A stretch of 64,000 nucleotides of DNA from Bdellovibrionaceae bacterium UBA6502 (GCA_002436415.1 DJMA01000033.1:121824-185823); one strand, 5' to 3'. Positions 9,417 through 18,387 are shown, numbered from the stretch's first letter. Notes: generated from the letters alone by a model not told the origin. Translations and numbers: made by a program.

Positions 9417-10575
9417 TTATTATATTTCAGATTTTTCTTTTAACTGTCACCTCGGAAAAAGTAGAGAGGATTTAGCCTCCAAAATCTTTAATCCAGACTT
9501 TGTTCCAAAGCCTAAAAAAGTTGATCTTGTGTCTGGCGATCAAAGTTTTTTCTTTTCTATCGAAGAGGAATTGCCGCCGATGCAGGAAGAGTTCAAGGCC
9601 TTTGATTCGAGAAACAATCGTTTGGCTCTGTCTTTACTAAACGAGTTGCAAGATAAGCTTCGAAGGCTTGAGGATAAGCATTGTGTCCAACGCCTTGGAA
9701 TTGTTTGTGCGACCTCAACCACGGGTATGGACAGTTTCGAAAATGCGATGCGATTGTCTAACAAAGACATGAGTAAATCTAATTATAATTTCAAATTGCA
9801 GGAGATGGGTAACCTTAGTGGTTTTGTTAAGAGTTTTCTTAATTGGCAAGGGCCTGCCTACACAGTTTCTACAGCCTGTTCTAGTGGATTGAAAATTTTT
9901 TCTGAGGCAAAAAGTTTATTGGACTCGGATTTATGTGATGCTGTTTTATTGCTTGCAGCGGATACTTTTTGTGACTTAACGGTAAATGGTTTTAATTCGC
10001 TAGAAGCTACCTCTGCTCGTATTTGCAATCCATTTAGTGCAAATAGAGATGGAATTAATATCGGTGAAGCGGGTGCTGCTTTTATTTTATCTAAAGAAAA
10101 GTCCGATTTTCGCTTGGCTGGCATTGGTGAGTCTTCAGATGCTTATCATATTTCATCTCCTCACCCTGAAGGTAAGTACGCAAACTTAGCTATTAAACAA
10201 GCTTTGGAAATGGCTAAAATTTCTGCTGAAGAGATTGCCTATTTAAATTTGCATGGTACTGCGACAATAAAGAACGACTCCATGGAAGCTGTGCTTGTGG
10301 ACTCAGTCTTTCCGAAGTCATTAAATACCAGTAGTACCAAAGCTTTTGTAGGTCATTGCTTAGGGGCTGCGGGCGCGATTGAATTGGTATTTTGTTTGTT
10401 GGCTCTCCAAGAAGGATTTTGTCCAATTCATTTAAATGATAGGGAGTGGGACCCCGATTTACCGAAGTTAAATTTTGTGGAAACAAAGACCGCACTGAAT
10501 ACATCTTTTGTTATGAGTAACTCTTTTGCTTTTGGTGGAAGTAATGCCTCATTGATTGTGGAGAAAATTGGATGA
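9409..10575 (+). CDS. apeO: Beta-ketoacyl-ACP synthase (ApeO-like)
   Basis: A 388-residue thiolase-fold ketosynthase with the complete Cys-His-His triad: Cys in STACSSGLK, His in LNLHGTAT, His in FVGHCLGAAGAIE. It has the C-terminal FGGSNAS block. It extends the ACP-bound chain by two carbons. Because its cysteine is present it is a catalytic KS and not the chain-length-factor subunit; the ApeC-type partner is not seen in the window and may lie upstream. The GTG start overlaps the lipoprotein stop. Confidence 0.88.
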   Translation: MTNYYISDFSFNCHLGKSREDLASKIFNPDFVPKPKKVDLVSGDQSFFFSIEEELPPMQEEFKAFDSRNNRLALSLLNELQDKLRRLEDKHCVQRLGIVCATSTTGMDSFENAMRLSNKDMSKSNYNFKLQEMGNLSGFVKSFLNWQGPAYTVSTACSSGLKIFSEAKSLLDSDLCDAVLLLAADTFCDLTVNGFNSLEATSARICNPFSANRDGINIGEAGAAFILSKEKSDFRLAGIGESSDAYHISSPHPEGKYANLAIKQALEMAKISAEEIAYLNLHGTATIKNDSMEAVLVDSVFPKSLNTSSTKAFVGHCLGAAGAIELVFCLLALQEGFCPIHLNDREWDPDLPKLNFVETKTALNTSFVMSNSFAFGGSNASLIVEKIG

Positions 10576-11030
10576 ATTTTTTAGATGTTCAAGAATACAT
10601 TCCTCATGAAGCTCCAATGATTGTGATAGATCGTATCACTGATATGGGTAGTGATTATGTGGAATGTGAAGTGGAAATAAAAGAAGATAGTTTTTTATGT
10701 AACAACTCACAAGTGCCTAGCTATCTTGGTATGGAGTTTATTGCGCAAAGTATTGCAGCCTTCTCAGGAAAGATTGGTAAAGATTCAGGAGAGGAAAAAC
10801 CTGGAATCGGTTTCTTGATTGGTATCAGACGCTATCAATCAAAAACAGAAACTTTCAAAGTTGGGGATCTTTTGAAGATTCGAGCAGAAATGGTCTTTAT
10901 TGAAGAGAGTTTAGGGAACTTTAAGGCGAGTATATTTTTAGGTGATGAAGAATTAGTGAATACCAGTATTTCTACCTTTAAGCCTAGTGATGAGCAGTTT
11001 AAAAAAATGAAGGAGTCATGGGATGTCTGA
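10572..11030 (+). CDS. apeP: Hot-dog dehydratase (ApeP-like)
   Basis: A 152-residue hot-dog protein beginning MNFLDVQEYIPHEAPMIVID, with the helix MEFIAQSIAAFSGK that carries the acidic residue characteristic of FabA/ApeP-like enzymes. It is expected to act with the smaller dehydratase at 2480-2830 to give trans double bonds during polyene building. ATG 10572 overlaps the ketosynthase stop by 4 bases. Confidence 0.83.
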   Translation: MNFLDVQEYIPHEAPMIVIDRITDMGSDYVECEVEIKEDSFLCNNSQVPSYLGMEFIAQSIAAFSGKIGKDSGEEKPGIGFLIGIRRYQSKTETFKVGDLLKIRAEMVFIEESLGNFKASIFLGDEELVNTSISTFKPSDEQFKKMKESWDV

Positions 11031-11751
11031 TTTAGAAATTTTGGTTACAGGCGCTAGTAAGGGCATAGGACGAGGGATCGCTACTCATTTGGCAGAAAGT
11101 GGTTTTAAAGTTCTTATTCATTATGGAAGAGATGAAGCCGGAGCATTGGAGACAAAAAAGATTATTGAGGATGCTGGTGGAAAAGCGGCGATCATTGGTT
11201 TTGATGTTGCTAATCGTGAAGAGGTAAAGTCAAAGTTAGAAGCTTATATGGCTGAAAACTCCGCCTTTTATGGTATCGTATGTAATGCTGGAATTGCTAA
11301 AGATGCAGCCTTTCCTGGTATGACAGATGAAGATTGGGATCAAGTGATTGATACAAACTTAAATGGATTCTACAATGTACTTAGACCATGTGTTATGGAG
11401 ATGATTCGCAGAAGAAAGCCTGGAAGAATTGTAACAATGAGCTCAGTATCAGGAGTTGCGGGAAACAGAGGGCAAGTTAACTATAGTGCGAGTAAAGGGG
11501 CGATTATTGCTGCCACAAAGGCGCTTTCTCTGGAGCTGGCAAAGAGAAAAATTACAGTAAATTGTGTAGCCCCTGGTTTAATTGATACTGGAATGATATC
11601 AGATGAAATCTGGTCTCATGCCAAGGCAATGGTTCCAATGCAAAGAATGGGCGATGTTAGAGAGGTTTCCAGTGTGGTAAACTTCTTAATGTCGGAAGAG
11701 GCAAGTTATATTACCCGCCAGGTAATTTCGGTAAATGGAGGAATGATTTAA
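11023..11751 (+). CDS. apeQ: 3-oxoacyl-ACP reductase (FabG/ApeQ-like)
   Basis: A 242-residue short-chain dehydrogenase. The NAD(P)-binding GASKGIGRG is at residues 9-17, NAG in VCNAGIA, the catalytic Ser in VTMSSVSGVAG, and the Tyr-Lys pair in VNYSASKGA. It reduces the 3-keto group after each condensation. The ATG overlaps the dehydratase stop by 8 bases and its stop overlaps the next ATG (TAATG). Confidence 0.92.
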   Translation: MSDLEILVTGASKGIGRGIATHLAESGFKVLIHYGRDEAGALETKKIIEDAGGKAAIIGFDVANREEVKSKLEAYMAENSAFYGIVCNAGIAKDAAFPGMTDEDWDQVIDTNLNGFYNVLRPCVMEMIRRRKPGRIVTMSSVSGVAGNRGQVNYSASKGAIIAATKALSLELAKRKITVNCVAPGLIDTGMISDEIWSHAKAMVPMQRMGDVREVSSVVNFLMSEEASYITRQVISVNGGMI

Positions 11752-12983
11752 TGGAAAAACGCGTAGTTGTGACTGGATTTTCTGGGGTAACTGCTCTTGG
11801 CAATAGCTATGATGAGATTCGTAAAAACCTAGGGAAGTACAAAAATGCAGTAAAGTATATGCCTCAATGGGAAGACTACAAAGGTTTGCACTCAAAGTTA
11901 GGTGCGCCAATTGAGAACTACGAGTTCACTAAAAAGTACTCTCGAAAAATGACTCGTTCTATGGGACCAGTTGCAAAGATGTCATGTACGGCATCGGAAG
12001 CAGCCTTAGAAATGGCAGGCTTGTTAGATTCTGAGGAAATTAAAAATGGAGATATGGGAGTTTCTTATGGTTCTTGCTCTGGTAGTCCAGGAGCTGTAAA
12101 AGACTTTGTAAACCTATTAAACTCTTTTGATACAAAAGGCATAACAGCCACTACCTATATTAAAATGATGAGTCACACTTGTGCCGTTAACATCTCGTTG
12201 TTGTTTGGTCTAAGAGGTAGAGTGATTACCACTTCCTCGGCTTGTACTTCAGGTAGTCAAGGAATTGGATACGCTTATGAAGCCATCAAATATGGAAAAC
12301 AAAAAATGATGTTAGCTGGGGGAGCTGAGGAGTTGTGCCCTAGTCAGGTTGCGGTATTTGATACTTTGTTTGCAACCAGTACCAAAAATGATAATCCTGA
12401 ATTGAGTCCAGCTGCTTTTGATAAAAATCGAGATGGTTTGGTTTTAGGGGAAGGTGCAGGAACTTTAATTTTAGAAGATTTAGATTCAGCCAAAGCTCGC
12501 GGTGCTAAAATCTATGCTGAGCTTGTAGGTTATGGCACAAATTGTGATGCACAACATGTTACATCTCCAAGTAAAGACACAATGCAAATCACCATGGAGC
12601 TAGCTTTAAAAGACGCTAATCTGAAGCCTGAACAAATTGGATATATCAATGGTCATGGTACGGCAACGGAGCGAGGAGACATCGCTGAATCACAAGCGAC
12701 TTATGAGTTGTTCGGCGACAAAATTCCTTATAGTACTTTGAAAAATTATTTTGGTCATACTTTAGGGGCTTGTGGAGCTATTGAGGCATGGTTAAGTATA
12801 GAAATGATGAATGAAGGCTGGTTTGCTCCTAATATTAACTTGAAAGAAATCGATGAAAACTGTGGGCCATTAAACTACATACAAAATGAGGGGCTAGCCT
12901 CCGAAGTTAATTACATAATGAGTAATAACTTTGCCTTCGGAGGAATTAACACTTCCCTTATTTTCAAGAGATGGAATGACTAA
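11751..12983 (+). CDS. apeR: Beta-ketoacyl-ACP synthase (ApeR/FabF-like)
   Basis: A 410-residue FabF-type ketosynthase. Its intact triad is Cys in SSACTSGSQG, His in GHGTATERGD and His in YFGHTLGACGAIE, with the terminal NNFAFGGINTSL block. In studied aryl-polyene systems ApeR starts elongation and ApeO with a chain-length factor continues it; this split is extrapolated here. The stop overlaps the phosphopantetheinyl transferase start. Confidence 0.9.
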   Translation: MEKRVVVTGFSGVTALGNSYDEIRKNLGKYKNAVKYMPQWEDYKGLHSKLGAPIENYEFTKKYSRKMTRSMGPVAKMSCTASEAALEMAGLLDSEEIKNGDMGVSYGSCSGSPGAVKDFVNLLNSFDTKGITATTYIKMMSHTCAVNISLLFGLRGRVITTSSACTSGSQGIGYAYEAIKYGKQKMMLAGGAEELCPSQVAVFDTLFATSTKNDNPELSPAAFDKNRDGLVLGEGAGTLILEDLDSAKARGAKIYAELVGYGTNCDAQHVTSPSKDTMQITMELALKDANLKPEQIGYINGHGTATERGDIAESQATYELFGDKIPYSTLKNYFGHTLGACGAIEAWLSIEMMNEGWFAPNINLKEIDENCGPLNYIQNEGLASEVNYIMSNNFAFGGINTSLIFKRWND

Positions 12984-13650
12984 GTTTTTAAAGCTTTACC
13001 TTTATAAAATGGAGCCTGAAGCCTCAGTGAGTTTCGAGGATTTAGACTTACATCAATCTGAAGTAGAGCGATTTAAAAAAATAAAATCTTCTAAAAAAGC
13101 GAGAGAGTTTTTACTCTCTCGTTTTCTTTTGCAAAAAATTTTAGATAGTGAGTTCGAGATTTCTTTGCAGTGCTTTAGGAAGGATTTAGAGTATCCTGTA
13201 CTTGAGAATACTAAAATCCAAATTAGCATGAGCCATTCGGCTGAGTTTTTTATGTTTGGATTTTCAGATATGAAAATTGGTGTGGATATTGAAACCAAAT
13301 TTCCAAAACTGGATGCCATAGAACTGGCAAAGAAATATTTTTCTACGCAAGAACAGAAGCTTATTGAGAGCAAAACAAATCAAGAGTCTCAGAAAAAAGT
13401 TTTTCAGTGCTTATGGAGTTTAAAAGAATCCTATTATAAGTATCTTGGCCAAGAGCAGAGCTTAGAAATGGTGAATGAGTTGGTCTTTGATCTTGGCCAA
13501 TCTTTAGATCCTGTAAAAGAAAATCCTCGCTTTTACTACCAGCAAGCAAGAGATTATAGTTTCAGTTTTTGCATGGAGAGTGAGCCTCTCTCATCAGAAA
13601 TCTTAATTATGGGTGAAAATGTCTCTTTGAGTGCATTACAAAGCTATTAA
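12976..13650 (+). CDS. 4'-phosphopantetheinyl transferase (Sfp type)
   Basis: About 224 residues. It shows the Sfp-family signature GVDIETKFP (Mg-binding Asp/Glu) and LWSLKESYYKYLG (W-x-x-KES-x-x-K), plus the upstream basic N-terminal motif KAREFLLSRFLLQKIL. It would convert the two apo-ACPs of the operon to holo form. I prefer ATG 12976 over an in-frame TTG at 12931 because it overlaps the ketosynthase stop like the other junctions here. It is the last gene of the operon; AT-rich non-coding DNA follows. Confidence 0.88.
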   Translation: MTKFLKLYLYKMEPEASVSFEDLDLHQSEVERFKKIKSSKKAREFLLSRFLLQKILDSEFEISLQCFRKDLEYPVLENTKIQISMSHSAEFFMFGFSDMKIGVDIETKFPKLDAIELAKKYFSTQEQKLIESKTNQESQKKVFQCLWSLKESYYKYLGQEQSLEMVNELVFDLGQSLDPVKENPRFYYQQARDYSFSFCMESEPLSSEILIMGENVSLSALQSY

Positions 13651-13816
13651 TTAGCTACTTAACTACTGTCTACTATAGTTTTACACTATTAAATTAAATA
13701 TTCTTTATGTTGTTTTAGATGGACCCCAAAGATAGTTATTTGGGATTATAAGTCTATTTAAATTTAAAAATGATATTTTCGTTTTCATTTTGTTCATGAT
13801 TGCTTAAACTAAACTT
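13651..13816. other. AT-rich intergenic region after the pigment operon
   Basis: 166 bases without a credible ORF. It probably holds the end of the pigment transcript and the promoter of the solute-binding protein gene. I see no hairpin followed by a clear T-run, so termination may be Rho-type or weak. Confidence 0.4.
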
Positions 13817-14572
13817 ATGAAATTGGTTTTTACGATTTTATTTTTATTTCCATTCATGGCTTTTTCTAAGGAAGAAAGTAAAATTCGTTTTGGCCTAAAT
13901 GCTTTTATGCCACCTTATGTGATTGTCGATGGAGAGGATTTCTCTGGAGTTTCAGTAGAAATTTTAGAGGCAGTCTTTGTAAGAGCGAAACTCAACTATA
14001 TGTTGGAAGCGGTTTCTAACCGTCGAATTAACGAGCTTTTTGTCTCAGGTGACTTTACCGGTGCTCTTTATTTGTCCGACATTAAAAATCTTCCGATTCC
14101 AGTTTATTTTGGCCCCGAGCTCATTGCTTTTCAAAATGGATTTATGTGCATTGAGCTGGAAAATTGTGAAAAGGCCTCGGTACTAGGAAATGATTTGAAA
14201 ATGGCTGGTTTTCAAAATGCATCCAAAGTGATGGGTGACAAGTTTAATCGACTAGCAAAGAGTATGAAGAATTACTCTGAGCTTACCAACCAGAAGGAAC
14301 AGATCATGGGTTTGTTTTCAAGGCGCTTTGATGTGGTCTTTGGAGACGAAAGGGTTTTGCGATATCATATTAGGCATATTTCTCAAAGCAGCCATTTGTA
14401 TTCAAAAAAAATCAAAGAGACTAAGTTTTTTCACAAGCTTTACCATCATCAAACTAGAAGAAAAATAGCTTTTGCGAACAGAGAACATAGAGATATTTTT
14501 GTGAAAGCCTATTCCGATTTGAAAAAAGAAGGAGCATTGGACAAAATCATTCAAAAATATGTGAATGAGTAA
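13817..14572 (+). CDS. Family-3 periplasmic solute-binding protein
   Basis: 251 residues with a cleavable signal peptide (MKLVFTILFLFPFMAFS) followed by the SBP_bac_3 opening (IRFGLNAFMPPYVIVDGEDFSGVSVEILEAV). Such proteins bind amino acids or other small ligands in the periplasm. No transporter permease or ATPase gene lies next to it, so it may work as an orphan receptor or sensor. The C-terminal part (RRFDVVFGDERVLRYHI) fits the second lobe. Ligand not predictable. Confidence 0.8.
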   Translation: MKLVFTILFLFPFMAFSKEESKIRFGLNAFMPPYVIVDGEDFSGVSVEILEAVFVRAKLNYMLEAVSNRRINELFVSGDFTGALYLSDIKNLPIPVYFGPELIAFQNGFMCIELENCEKASVLGNDLKMAGFQNASKVMGDKFNRLAKSMKNYSELTNQKEQIMGLFSRRFDVVFGDERVLRYHIRHISQSSHLYSKKIKETKFFHKLYHHQTRRKIAFANREHRDIFVKAYSDLKKEGALDKIIQKYVNE

Positions 14573-14656
14573 AAGTCGAATATTACTTTGAGCTTATAGG
14601 TAAAATGCTCATTTCTATGGATGCCTTAGACTATCAAATAGAAGCAAAAAACAGTT

Positions 14657-15892
14657 TTAACGTTCAATCTTAATTTTATCCCAAATTTCCTGGACGTATT
14701 TCTGATCCATTTCTGGAGCGCCTTTTAATAGCCAATCCGTTAAAATTTCAGAAACTTTTGGGTAATGTATGCGTATTGCTTTTTTTCCATCAATGGAAGC
14801 TAGCCAACTTTGAACAGCATTGCTGTCTAGTTGGTGAATTGATTTTGCATAAGATAGATCCTCTAATGCTTTAATGTTTGCTAGTTGCTCAGGTTGTCCA
14901 TCAATGGGCTTCGAGAGTAGGTGAATCCCAGCTTTCAGAGCCTGAGATTGGTTTCCAAATCCAGCATTAACGATCACTGCCTCAGAGGAGTAAAAATCTC
15001 TTCGATAGTTTTCGTAAGAGGTTGGATGTAGGTGAATGTTCTTCGGTAGATTCCTTGTATCAATGTTGTGAAACTTTTTAGCATCAGCATAGATATGAAA
15101 CTCATGGGTCTGAATAGGGGATAGCATAGCAATAACTGCAGATTGACTTTCATGAGCAAGGTTTACGGTAACTTTTCCTTTAATTCGTTCAAAATTTGGA
15201 ACTTCAGCAACCATGGGAGGAAGTATTAGACTTTGAAAGCTATCAAAATGAAGTCCAATTGATTTTGACTTAGAAACTGGAGCTAGCAGTTTCATAGAAG
15301 GTGCGACCATATACTTCATGAGTAAGGATGCGGGAACCTTTGAGTGATTAAATGAGTATTGATGAGCGATACCATAGAGAGGAATTTTTTTGAAAACTGC
15401 CGCCCATGCGCTAACTGGTTCGAAGTCACTGATTACTAGATCATAGTCTTTTAAATCTAAATTTTTTATGTCATTAATTAGTCGAGGAAGGCTTTTGCTT
15501 CCCTCTAGAATGGTTTGAAAGTTATTAATCTTTCCATTCTCAGTGGCAAAAGTAAGTCCTTTAAAGTATTTGGCTTCGGAACCAAATATAAGATCATGGT
15601 CCTCATGGACAAAGTCCTCTCTATTTCTGCCGCTAAACACAAAGTCAACTTGCACTCCTGCGGCCTTTAAACTTTGCCCCAGTTCTCTCGCTCTCGTGAG
15701 GTGACCGTTTCCCGTGCCTTGCACTCCATAGAGAATTTTGATTGCTTTAGCAGATCTCTCACAAGCTCTTCTTTCCGCATAGGAATTCAAACTGAGTATT
15801 AAAAAAATACAGACCAGAAAAAAGGAAGAATAGTTTTGAAACACAAAAACTTTGTTGCTCTTCAATGCTTTGTTGGATTTGGCTATTTGCAT
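14657..15892 (-). CDS. MJ1255/TIGR00661-like glycosyltransferase with N-terminal signal or anchor
   Basis: 411 residues on the minus strand. The core begins with ILYGVQGTGNGHLTRA, the glycine-rich loop of MurG/GT28-like transferases of the TIGR00661 type, and ends with an acceptor/donor lobe containing NAGFGNQSQALKAG and SKPIDGQPEQLANI (UDP-sugar binding type). Unusually, it starts with a basic stretch and a hydrophobic segment (residues 22-40, ending SYA-ER) that reads as a signal peptide or membrane anchor. Its acceptor is unknown. It is convergent with the solute-binding protein gene and not part of an operon. Confidence 0.75.
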   Translation of the reverse strand: MQIAKSNKALKSNKVFVFQNYSSFFLVCIFLILSLNSYAERRACERSAKAIKILYGVQGTGNGHLTRARELGQSLKAAGVQVDFVFSGRNREDFVHEDHDLIFGSEAKYFKGLTFATENGKINNFQTILEGSKSLPRLINDIKNLDLKDYDLVISDFEPVSAWAAVFKKIPLYGIAHQYSFNHSKVPASLLMKYMVAPSMKLLAPVSKSKSIGLHFDSFQSLILPPMVAEVPNFERIKGKVTVNLAHESQSAVIAMLSPIQTHEFHIYADAKKFHNIDTRNLPKNIHLHPTSYENYRRDFYSSEAVIVNAGFGNQSQALKAGIHLLSKPIDGQPEQLANIKALEDLSYAKSIHQLDSNAVQSWLASIDGKKAIRIHYPKVSEILTDWLLKGAPEMDQKYVQEIWDKIKIER

Positions 15893-16256
15893 GTATTATC
15901 TGTTTGCAAAATAAATGCCTGCTAAAGGAATTCTGAGAGCCTTTTGAGAGGGAGGAATGTCTAGTATCTTTACAAACTTAAGAAGCTTTTTCATAGATAG
16001 TTCCACAGTAGGCCAATATCAAAATAATTAGAAGCCACGGATGAGGAACTAGTTTGTCTTTAGGCTTTTGAATATTTTTTCAGTTGTTCCTTTTTATGAA
16101 AAAATAACCTAGTGGAAAACTTGAATAAAGTGGTGCTCAAAGGAAGTGTTCCAAACGATCTTAATCCCAGTTTTGGATTAAGAGAGTGTCTGATATCTAA
16201 AGTTCAGAGAGTCGTTTGAATCAGAATAGCTCTTAGTAAATAGGAAGGAGTACTTT
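15893..16256. other. 364-bp intergenic region with an 8-bp inverted repeat
   Basis: Divergent promoter region between the minus-strand glycosyltransferase and the plus-strand lipoprotein. The only clear structure is CTTAATCC at about 16160-16167 facing GGATTAAG at about 16175-16182, a hairpin without a T-run and possibly an operator. No longer ORF is credible; a 24-codon ORF at about 15957 has its ribosome-site-like AGGGAGG too close to the ATG. Confidence 0.4.
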
Positions 16257-17372
16257 ATGAAAGCTTTAAACTTAGGTCTAAACTGTAAATTAGTTTTAAG
16301 ATTTATACTCTCTTTGGGATTGCTCTTGACTTTAATTTCTTGTGCAGAAGAAGAGAAGAATGAAAAGCTGATGGTTTCACCTGAACAGAAGATACAAGAA
16401 TCTCAAGAGCAACAAAAATATCTAGGCCAATTGAAGTCGATCAATGAAGAGTTTAAAGATTTTTTTGAAAAGCAAGACCAGCAATCAGCTACTGATTTGC
16501 AAATAGATGATTTAAAAGACTATATTGAGCAGCAAAAACAAATGGAAAGAAAACTTAGAGATCAATATCTTTATCGATACTATACTTATCAGGATGCTTC
16601 CGTTGAGCAAGAAGTGCGAGAACAGAAGGAAAAAATAGATAGCAATTTTCAATTAATAAAACAAAACATAGACGACACCAAAAAAGTTTTAGTTGAAAAG
16701 GAACAAGCGGAATACAGGAGACAAGATCTTGAACGTAAAAAGCTTCGCGATCAAATTTTTATGGCCGACAATCGAAGAGACTTTGAGATTTTTTCTCCGG
16801 GAAAAATTTCTCTTGGTCAAAAAAATGTATCAAGGATGAAATTCTGTGATCTAAAGGATGAAAGAAAAAGTTTATTAAAATACATTGGACGAATTAAAAG
16901 CTTTAAAGAGAAAATTTGGGACTATAAATATCTAAATAAAGAGAGCTATTCCCAAGTAATGGGAGAAATGGCTAGGGTTTTGAATCGTTTTGTAGCCTTA
17001 GAAGATGAGTTGGTTTGGCGAGGTGAGCAAAGGTACGAACTTAGTCCAATGGTGGGGTATTTCATTGAGGATACGGAACAGAAAAAACAGCTTACGGATA
17101 GACAAGAAGATGTTTTGTTCTTCTATGAACACAGCTTCGAATATGAGATTCCTCATGATGAACTTTCTAAAGAAGAGTTTCTATTGCGCCATGCTCAGCT
17201 TGATTATTTACATAGAAAAGTAGAAGCTTTGCAGGGGAATTTACTACTGAATTTTCTCGGTCAAGTATTTGCTTCTGATAGTTATTCTCAGATGAAAGAA
17301 CTCTACCAATTATCCTTAAAGCAAAGAAAAGAGCTGGAATCGGTCAATCGTAGTTTTCATTTTTGTTGGTAA
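16257..17372 (+). CDS. Coiled-coil lipoprotein, unknown function
   Basis: 371 residues beginning with a lipoprotein signal peptide (basic n-region, FILSLGLLLTLISC with Cys at about residue 29). Residues about 40-170 are rich in E, K and Q and predicted coiled coil; the C-terminal half is helical with several aromatic residues. GGAAGGAG at 16243-16250 sets the start. I do not recognise the family. It is a stand-alone gene; a short stem AAAGGA/TCCTTT lies just after its stop. Confidence 0.75.
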   Translation: MKALNLGLNCKLVLRFILSLGLLLTLISCAEEEKNEKLMVSPEQKIQESQEQQKYLGQLKSINEEFKDFFEKQDQQSATDLQIDDLKDYIEQQKQMERKLRDQYLYRYYTYQDASVEQEVREQKEKIDSNFQLIKQNIDDTKKVLVEKEQAEYRRQDLERKKLRDQIFMADNRRDFEIFSPGKISLGQKNVSRMKFCDLKDERKSLLKYIGRIKSFKEKIWDYKYLNKESYSQVMGEMARVLNRFVALEDELVWRGEQRYELSPMVGYFIEDTEQKKQLTDRQEDVLFFYEHSFEYEIPHDELSKEEFLLRHAQLDYLHRKVEALQGNLLLNFLGQVFASDSYSQMKELYQLSLKQRKELESVNRSFHFCW

Positions 17373-17409
17373 GAATCACTTAAAGGATTGGTGGTCCTTT
17401 CTTGGCTTC

Positions 17410-17921
17410 CAGTCCTTCAAGCTTTTATTGAAGGTCATTCTTGTGCATAGTTTATTTTTTTTATTGAATTTCTTACTGGCGCGCCGGGAAGGATTTGTCT
17501 TTCGTTCGTTCGCTTCCAGCTCACTCACTTCAGACCCGCCTCGTTCGCTATGTCAGCCATCCTTGGCTGCCATGCCATATCGAGAGTGCCACAGGCACTC
17601 TCGCCATGGCCGCTTACTCACTTCGAATCCTTTTGGATTTTATGGAAGGTCATTCTTGTGCATAGTTTATTTTTTTTATTGAATTTCTTACTGGCGCGCC
17701 GGGAAGGATTTGTCTTTCGTTCATTCGCTTCCAGCTCACTCACTACAGACCCGCCTCGTTCGCTATGTCAGCCGTCCTTGGCTGCCATGCCATATCAAGA
17801 GTGCCACAGGCACTCTCGCCATGGCCGCTTACTCACTTCGAATCCTTCTAGATTTTATGGAAGGTCATTCTTGTGCATAGTTTATTTTTTTATTGAATTT
17901 GATACTGGCGCGCCGGGAAGG
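17410..17921 (-). repeat. Tandem ~215-bp repeats carrying 19 bp of the tRNA-Arg 3' end (tyrT/rtT-like)
   Basis: Two near-identical units follow each other with a 215-bp period. Each contains TGGCGCGCCGGGAAGGATT (17477-17495 and 17692-17710), identical to the terminal 19 bp of the tRNA-Arg at 51047-51123 in the same orientation. A third copy of the flank ends in the prophage attL. Each spacer holds a stem-loop (arms CGAGAGTGCC/GGCACTCTCG with loop ACA, 17581-17603; a wobble version at 17796-17818) and a second one (CAGCCA/TGGCTG, loop TCCT). Before phage insertion these lay directly downstream of the tRNA. The apparent ORFs here carry low-complexity translations and are not genes. Confidence 0.85.
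17906..17921. repeat. attL core
   Basis: TGGCGCGCCGGGAAGG, identical to the first 16 bases (reading plus strand) of the tRNA-Arg gene at 51047. Sequence to its right (CCTACATGG) is unlike the tRNA, marking the change to phage DNA. Confidence 0.88.
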
Positions 17922-18207
17922 CCTACATGGATCAATTTTAGTGGTTCATTTTCTAGAGTGCTTAAATGCGGTTTACAGCTATTAAATCAGGTATTTACTG
18001 CGTTTTACTACTATATTCTAGAGTGCTATTTACTGCCTCAAAGTAATACGAAAAACACAAAAATATCGCTGCGTCTGTTCCCAAAGTGTTCCCATTCTAC
18101 TTCTAAGAACTGCGAACTACTTTATACTTTGGAAGCCAGTTATATCATTTTTTATTTAATAAATCAGCCTAAAAAACTATCAAATTTTTTTCACCAAGGG
18201 GGACTTC
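17922..18207. other. Prophage left arm, non-coding, with putative integrase arm site
   Basis: About 286 bases between attL and the first phage gene. It contains TGTTCCCAAAGTGTTCCC at 18076-18093, an 18-bp sequence repeated near the right end (50984-51001). It is made of two GTTCCC direct repeats 11 bp apart, about one helical turn. This is a candidate arm-type binding site. No ORF with a ribosome site is seen. Confidence 0.6.
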
Positions 18208-18387
18208 GTGGAATCGAAATCTATTGAAATGAAGCTTCGAGAAGCACAGGAAAAATTCAAGGAAAACGAAAAACTTTATAAACAATATAAAGAGAAAAGC
18301 GACTTTTGGATTCGTCGAGTCGAGCTTTATGAAGAAAAACTTAGACATCAAAAACAAGGCCAGCTTGAGATCGGGGGAGTGGAGTAA
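18208..18387 (+). CDS. Small coiled-coil phage protein
   Basis: 59 residues from GTG 18208, with AAGGGGG at 18196-18202. Highly charged and helical (KLREAQEKFKENEKLYKQYK), probably a coiled coil. Its stop overlaps the start of the replication-like gene (TAATG), so it is the first gene of the early operon. Family not recognised. Confidence 0.65.
   Translation: MESKSIEMKLREAQEKFKENEKLYKQYKEKSDFWIRRVELYEEKLRHQKQGQLEIGGVE

Noticed and set aside
9540..10504. Minus-strand ORFs inside the ketosynthase
   Set aside because: Shadows of a strongly conserved coding frame; no domain.
15950..16035. 24-codon ORF behind AGGGAGG
   Set aside because: Spacing to the ATG is about one base and the peptide shows nothing recognisable.
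17410..17921. CRISPR array
   Set aside because: Units of 215 bp contain no short repeat/unique spacer alternation, and no cas genes are present.
17428..18227. Long ORFs over the tandem repeats (84 and 225 codons)
   Set aside because: They follow the 215-bp repeat and translate into Ser/Pro/His-rich repeats ending in phage left-arm DNA; no ribosome site. The opposite strand is the tRNA tail.
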